Assembly: GCA_029007415.1 (NCBI GenBank)
Contig: JAQXHT010000034.1
Span: 1 to 9,027 of the forward strand
Direction: 5' to 3'
DNA length: 9,027 nt
Source of the DNA: a bacterium
GTDB lineage: Bacteria > Bacillota_I > Bacilli_A > RF39 > UBA660
A model generated the notes under the pieces. That model did no database searches. It saw only the letters and a list, made by a program, of their open reading frames with translations, and had not been told where the DNA came from. Shown here one piece after another: positions 6,027 through 9,027 of this stretch. Every line of letters starts with the position of its first letter. Position 1 is the stretch's first letter. Both the position numbers and the translations under genes were made by a program.

Positions 6027-8336
6027 GTGAGTAGAATTCCAGTTATGATTGTTAATGAAACAGTCTTATTTCCTAATTTTGAATATAGAATTGAAACACA
6101 AGATGAAAAGGTAGAACGTTTAATTAATATCGTAGAACAAAGTAATGAAAAACAAGTACTAATGATTCACTCTTTAGACGGTTTTTCTACTGACAATGTA
6201 ATTGAATTTCCTTCACTTGGAATCCTATCAACCCTAACCTTAAAACTGTTAGTCCCTAATTCTAAAACAAGAGCTGTTTTTCAGTGTCATAGTAGAGTAA
6301 AAGTTACTAATTATGAGTTTGAAAATGGTGCTTGGTATGTTGATATAGAAGACGTTGAAACTAGAGAAATACCAAAAGAAAAAAATACTTTATACGTAGA
6401 TATGTTATTAAGATCTTATGAGAAGTATAGTAACTTAGTATCAGGTACTAGTAATGCTATGCTTCACCAATTGTCATTTATTGAAAGTTTAGCTGACTTA
6501 ACCGATTCGTTAGCAGCAATATTACCATTTTCTATTGAATTAAAGAAAAAGTATCTTTATGAAGAAGATCCAATAAAAAGAGCTATCTCTTTATTAGAAC
6601 AATTAAAAGAAGAAATAGCTCTTGCTAGAATAGAAAATGAAATAGATGAAAAAGTAAGAAAAGAAGTAATTGATAGTCAGAAGAAATTTTACTTAGAAGC
6701 AAAACTTAAAGTAATTAAAGAGGAACTAGGGGAAGAGAATAGTAAGAATAGTGAAATAGAAAACTATAAGAAACGTTTAAAAAGTTTAAAAGCTAATAAC
6801 AAGATTAAAGAAAGAATTAAAGAAGAAATTAAAAGGTATGAAACGTCTGCTCCTATTTCTCCAGAAGTAGTAATGATGAAAGATTATATTGAGTGGATGT
6901 TATCGCTTCCTTTTGAAATAGAAACTAAAGATGTAACAGATTTAAATAAAATAAAAGTAGTCTTAGATAATAATCACTATGGAATGAGTGATGTAAAAGA
7001 AAGAATCTTAGAGTATATTGCTGTTAAACAAAATTCTAAGAAGGAGAAAAGTCCAATTCTATGTTTAATAGGTCCCCCAGGAGTAGGTAAAACCTCTCTT
7101 GCTTATTCTATTGCTAAGAGCTTAAATAGAAATGTTGCTACTATCTCTGTGGGTGGTATTAATGATGAAGCAGAAATTGTCGGACATCGAAGAACTTATG
7201 TTGGAGCACTTCCTGGAAGGATTATTCAGGGAATGAAGAAAGCACATAGTTCTAATCCGGTTTTTATTATAGATGAGATAGATAAAATGACTAAAGGGGT
7301 TAAGGGAGACCCAGCTAGTAGTTTATTAGAAGTTCTTGATAAGGAGCAAAATACCCACTTTTCTGATCATTATATTGAAGAAGATTTTGATTTATCGAAA
7401 GTGTTATTTATTGCTACTGCTAATTATGAAGAACAAATACCGTTAGAACTTAAAGATAGATTAGAAGTTATCCATATTCCTTCTTATACGGAATATGAAA
7501 AGAAAGATATTGCTTTAAACTATTTGATACCTAAATTAATGGATGAAGTTGGTCTAACTCCTTTTGAAGTGGAGTTTAGTGAAGATGCAATTTTAGAAAT
7601 AATTAGAAGTTATACTAAAGAAGCGGGTGTCAGGGAACTTAACCGAATGATATCAAAGATATTACGAAAAATAGTTAAAGATATGTTAATTAATAATAAT
7701 GCTGCTTTAGTAACAGTTACCGTTGATTCTTTAGAGTCTTATTTAGGAAAGAAAGTTTATCCATTTTATTCTCAAAAAGATTTAAGGCAGGTAGGAGTAG
7801 TTAATGGACTTGCTTATACACCTTTCGGTGGAGATGTTTTAAAAGTTGAAACAACTTATTATAAAGGAAAAGGTGAATTAATATTAACTGGTTCCTTAGG
7901 AGAAGTAATGATAGAGTCTGCTCAGATTGCACTTAGTTATATTAAAGCTAATTATGAAAAGTTCTTAGTAGGTGATAAGATTTTTACTAATGATACGCAT
8001 ATTCATTTACCAGAAGGAGCAGTTAGTAAGGAAGGCCCATCAGCAGGTATTGCTTTAACTACTTCAATAATAAGTGCTTTTACAGGTATTAAAATTTCTT
8101 CAAAGATAGCAATGACAGGGGAGATAACTTTGCAAGGAAGAGTACTTCCAATCGGTGGCGTTAGAGAAAAAGTTTTAGGAGCTTATCGTGCAGGGGTTAA
8201 AAAGGTATATTTACCTAAAGATAATAAGGCTGATTTAGATGAAGTTCCAAAAGATATTAGAAAAGAAATGGTATTCAAATTTGTTTCTAATTATCAAGAA
8301 TTAGCAGCAGAATTGTTTAAAATTGAAAAAAATTAA
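6027..8336 (+). CDS. lon: ATP-dependent Lon protease
   Basis: Cytosolic ATP-driven protease that degrades misfolded and short-lived regulatory proteins as a homohexamer. Order of domains in 769 residues: substrate-binding LAN domain (about 1-110, with the NETVLFPN opening), a long helical region (about 180-290), and the AAA+ module with Walker A GPPGVGKT at 349-356 and Walker B FIIDE at 413-417. The C-terminal protease domain carries EGPSAG with catalytic Ser672, and Lys715 in VREKVLGAYRAG. The 43-residue Ser-Lys spacing equals that of E. coli Lon (S679/K722), so the enzyme looks intact. Start choice: GTG 6018, ATG 6021 and GTG 6027 are all in frame. GGTGAT (6017-6022) matches the anti-Shine-Dalgarno register at proper distance only for GTG 6027; the upstream starts would lie within or too close to it. 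The ATG at 6021 (771 residues) remains possible. Single-gene unit with its own promoter and terminator. Confidence 0.96.
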   Translation: MSRIPVMIVNETVLFPNFEYRIETQDEKVERLINIVEQSNEKQVLMIHSLDGFSTDNVIEFPSLGILSTLTLKLLVPNSKTRAVFQCHSRVKVTNYEFENGAWYVDIEDVETREIPKEKNTLYVDMLLRSYEKYSNLVSGTSNAMLHQLSFIESLADLTDSLAAILPFSIELKKKYLYEEDPIKRAISLLEQLKEEIALARIENEIDEKVRKEVIDSQKKFYLEAKLKVIKEELGEENSKNSEIENYKKRLKSLKANNKIKERIKEEIKRYETSAPISPEVVMMKDYIEWMLSLPFEIETKDVTDLNKIKVVLDNNHYGMSDVKERILEYIAVKQNSKKEKSPILCLIGPPGVGKTSLAYSIAKSLNRNVATISVGGINDEAEIVGHRRTYVGALPGRIIQGMKKAHSSNPVFIIDEIDKMTKGVKGDPASSLLEVLDKEQNTHFSDHYIEEDFDLSKVLFIATANYEEQIPLELKDRLEVIHIPSYTEYEKKDIALNYLIPKLMDEVGLTPFEVEFSEDAILEIIRSYTKEAGVRELNRMISKILRKIVKDMLINNNAALVTVTVDSLESYLGKKVYPFYSQKDLRQVGVVNGLAYTPFGGDVLKVETTYYKGKGELILTGSLGEVMIESAQIALSYIKANYEKFLVGDKIFTNDTHIHLPEGAVSKEGPSAGIALTTSIISAFTGIKISSKIAMTGEITLQGRVLPIGGVREKVLGAYRAGVKKVYLPKDNKADLDEVPKDIRKEMVFKFVSNYQELAAELFKIEKN

Positions 8337-8354
8337 AATTTTACTTTTTTAGGG

Positions 8355-8422
8355 TGAATTTTGCAAATTCAGGTACTTGTTCGACCTGAATTTTTCATTT
8401 TGCCAGCTGAATTTAACAAATT
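8355..8422 (+). repeat. Alternating TGAATTT / AAATTCA arms after lon
   Basis: TGAATTT occurs at 8355-8361, 8387-8393 and 8408-8414, and its complement AAATTCA at 8365-8371. The complement arm can pair with the first copy (loop TGC) or with the second copy as part of the terminator stem. The two hairpins are mutually exclusive. A third small hairpin, AATTT-AAC-AAATT, follows at 8410-8422. Confidence 0.5.
8365..8395 (+). terminator. Rho-independent terminator of lon
   Basis: AAATTCAGGT (8365-8374) and ACCTGAATTT (8384-8393) form a perfect 10-bp stem with a 9-nt loop, leading into TTTTT at 8391-8395. It lies 28 nt after the lon stop codon. Confidence 0.85.
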
Positions 8423-8460
8423 GAGGGGTATCTACTAGGGGAAAATGCTAAATTCCCGAT

Positions 8461-8489
8461 TTGCTATTTAGTTTTGAACCTGTTAAGAT
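8461..8489 (+). promoter_or_regulatory. Weak promoter candidate for the Rpn-type gene
   Basis: TTGCTA (8461-8466) and TAAGAT (8484-8489) are 17 nt apart, each matching four of six consensus positions. The -10 overlaps the left arm of the inverted repeat at 8484-8527. Weak but well placed for the gene starting at 8543. Confidence 0.3.
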
Positions 8490-8527
8490 GGTGTCACTTT
8501 TTCGAAAAAGCAAAAATAATCATCTTA
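8484..8527 (+). repeat. Nested inverted repeat in the leader of the Rpn-type gene
   Basis: The outer arms TAAGATG (8484-8490) and CATCTTA (8521-8527) are perfect complements. Between them lies the perfect 14-bp palindrome CTTTTTCGAAAAAG (8497-8510). The block ends 3 nt before the AAGGAG ribosome site. It could act as a protein-binding site, a leader RNA structure limiting translation, or a relic of an element end. Confidence 0.5.
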
Positions 8528-8542
8528 TGGAAGGAGACAAAT

Positions 8543-9027
8543 ATGAATAACAATTTCATTAGTATCTTATCAGATACAACTATGAAATATCTCATGAAAG
8601 AAGAAAGGACAAGAAACATTTATCTCGAGTTATTCAGTCATATAATTGGGATTGATTTATCTAATTATAAGATTATTGATAATGAGTTAAATAGTGGTAA
8701 TAAAAGAAAAGATTATCGTCTAGATTTATTGCTAGAAGAAGGAGATATTATTGTTAATGTCGAAATCAATAAATCGATGGAAAACTATACAACCGTAAAG
8801 AATCTTACTTATGCTTTTCGTCTAGCAGGTAGCAGATTAGAGCAAGGTGAAAAGTATACCACTAAAGAAGTAATTCAAATTAGTCTAAATAATGATAAAT
8901 TTGAGCATGATGATACCGTTTTAGAATATGAATTAATGAATAGAAAATATAATTTAGTAAAAAATGGTATCAAAATTTATGATGTATACCTAGTAAATTA
9001 CAAAGACATTTGTTATACTGGAGCTAA
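8543..9027 (+). CDS. Rpn/PD-(D/E)XK nuclease family transposase (3' end outside window)
   Basis: The frame is open from the ATG at 8543 to the window edge, giving 161 complete codons with no stop, so the gene is truncated only by the window. The N-terminal FISILSDTTMKYLMKEERTRNIYLELFSHIIG, followed by RLDLLLEEGD and VNVEINKS, matches the PDDEXK-type family often labelled Rpn or PD-(D/E)XK transposase, which promotes recA-independent recombination and cuts DNA in studied members. The catalytic core would be D61 and E74-I-N76; N replaces the Q or K of the commonest motif. The ribosome site AAGGAG (8531-8536) lies 6 nt before the ATG. Such genes are typically multicopy in a genome. The inverted repeats immediately upstream are described separately. 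Confidence 0.82.
   Translation, partial: MNNNFISILSDTTMKYLMKEERTRNIYLELFSHIIGIDLSNYKIIDNELNSGNKRKDYRLDLLLEEGDIIVNVEINKSMENYTTVKNLTYAFRLAGSRLEQGEKYTTKEVIQISLNNDKFEHDDTVLEYELMNRKYNLVKNGIKIYDVYLVNYKDICYTGA

Noticed and set aside
1..9027. Recoded genetic code (TGA as Trp)
   Set aside because: Trp residues use TGG in lon and the paralogues, and TGA closes the ATPase gene exactly where the family's length expects it.

Overview
The window is AT-rich, roughly 30% G+C by eye, and every gene lies on the + strand. Codon choice is strongly AT-biased, with AGA for Arg, TTA for Leu and many ATA and AAA codons. Tryptophan is encoded by TGG, and the ATPase gene ends in TGA, so this is the standard bacterial code and not the Mycoplasma code. 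Ribosome binding sites (GGAGG, AGGTGA, AAGGAG) and promoters (TTGACT-17-TATAAT) are of the Gram-positive type. Together with the protein families, this suggests a low-GC Bacillota, perhaps an uncultured gut Bacilli or Mollicutes-like lineage. The lineage is an inference; there is no rRNA or other taxonomic marker here.

Layout. Positions 1-42 hold the last 13 codons of a protein that starts outside the window, followed by a rho-independent terminator. Positions 126-2847 carry two overlapping flavoprotein genes: an HI0933/YhiN-type oxidoreductase and a COG2509-type FAD-dependent dehydrogenase. Positions 2851-2941 form a compact control region: a 12-nt direct repeat, an 8+8 inverted repeat, and a near-consensus sigma-A promoter whose -35 box overlaps one repeat copy. 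It drives an AAA/DUF4143 ATPase (2949-4154). Gaps of 18 and 21 nt then lead to two related proteins of unknown family (4173-4895 and 4917-5645), and a weak hairpin with a T-run closes the unit. A 372-bp gene-poor gap (5646-6017) follows, which may contain decayed sequence on the - strand. Next comes a full-length Lon protease gene (6027-8336) with its own promoter and a strong terminator. A repeat-rich 206-bp spacer then leads into a Rpn/PD-(D/E)XK-type transposase or nuclease gene that runs off the right edge.

Reading of the whole. The flavoprotein pair and lon are housekeeping-type genes. The ATPase plus the two paralogues look like an inserted, self-regulated accessory cassette. The right-hand edge, with inverted repeats and a Rpn-family gene, is the other mobile-element-like part. 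The best candidate for something undescribed is the three-gene cassette at 2851-5691. The two paralogues share conserved N- and C-terminal ends around a divergent middle, and I recognise no known family in either. There is no rRNA, tRNA, CRISPR array or recognised riboswitch in the window.
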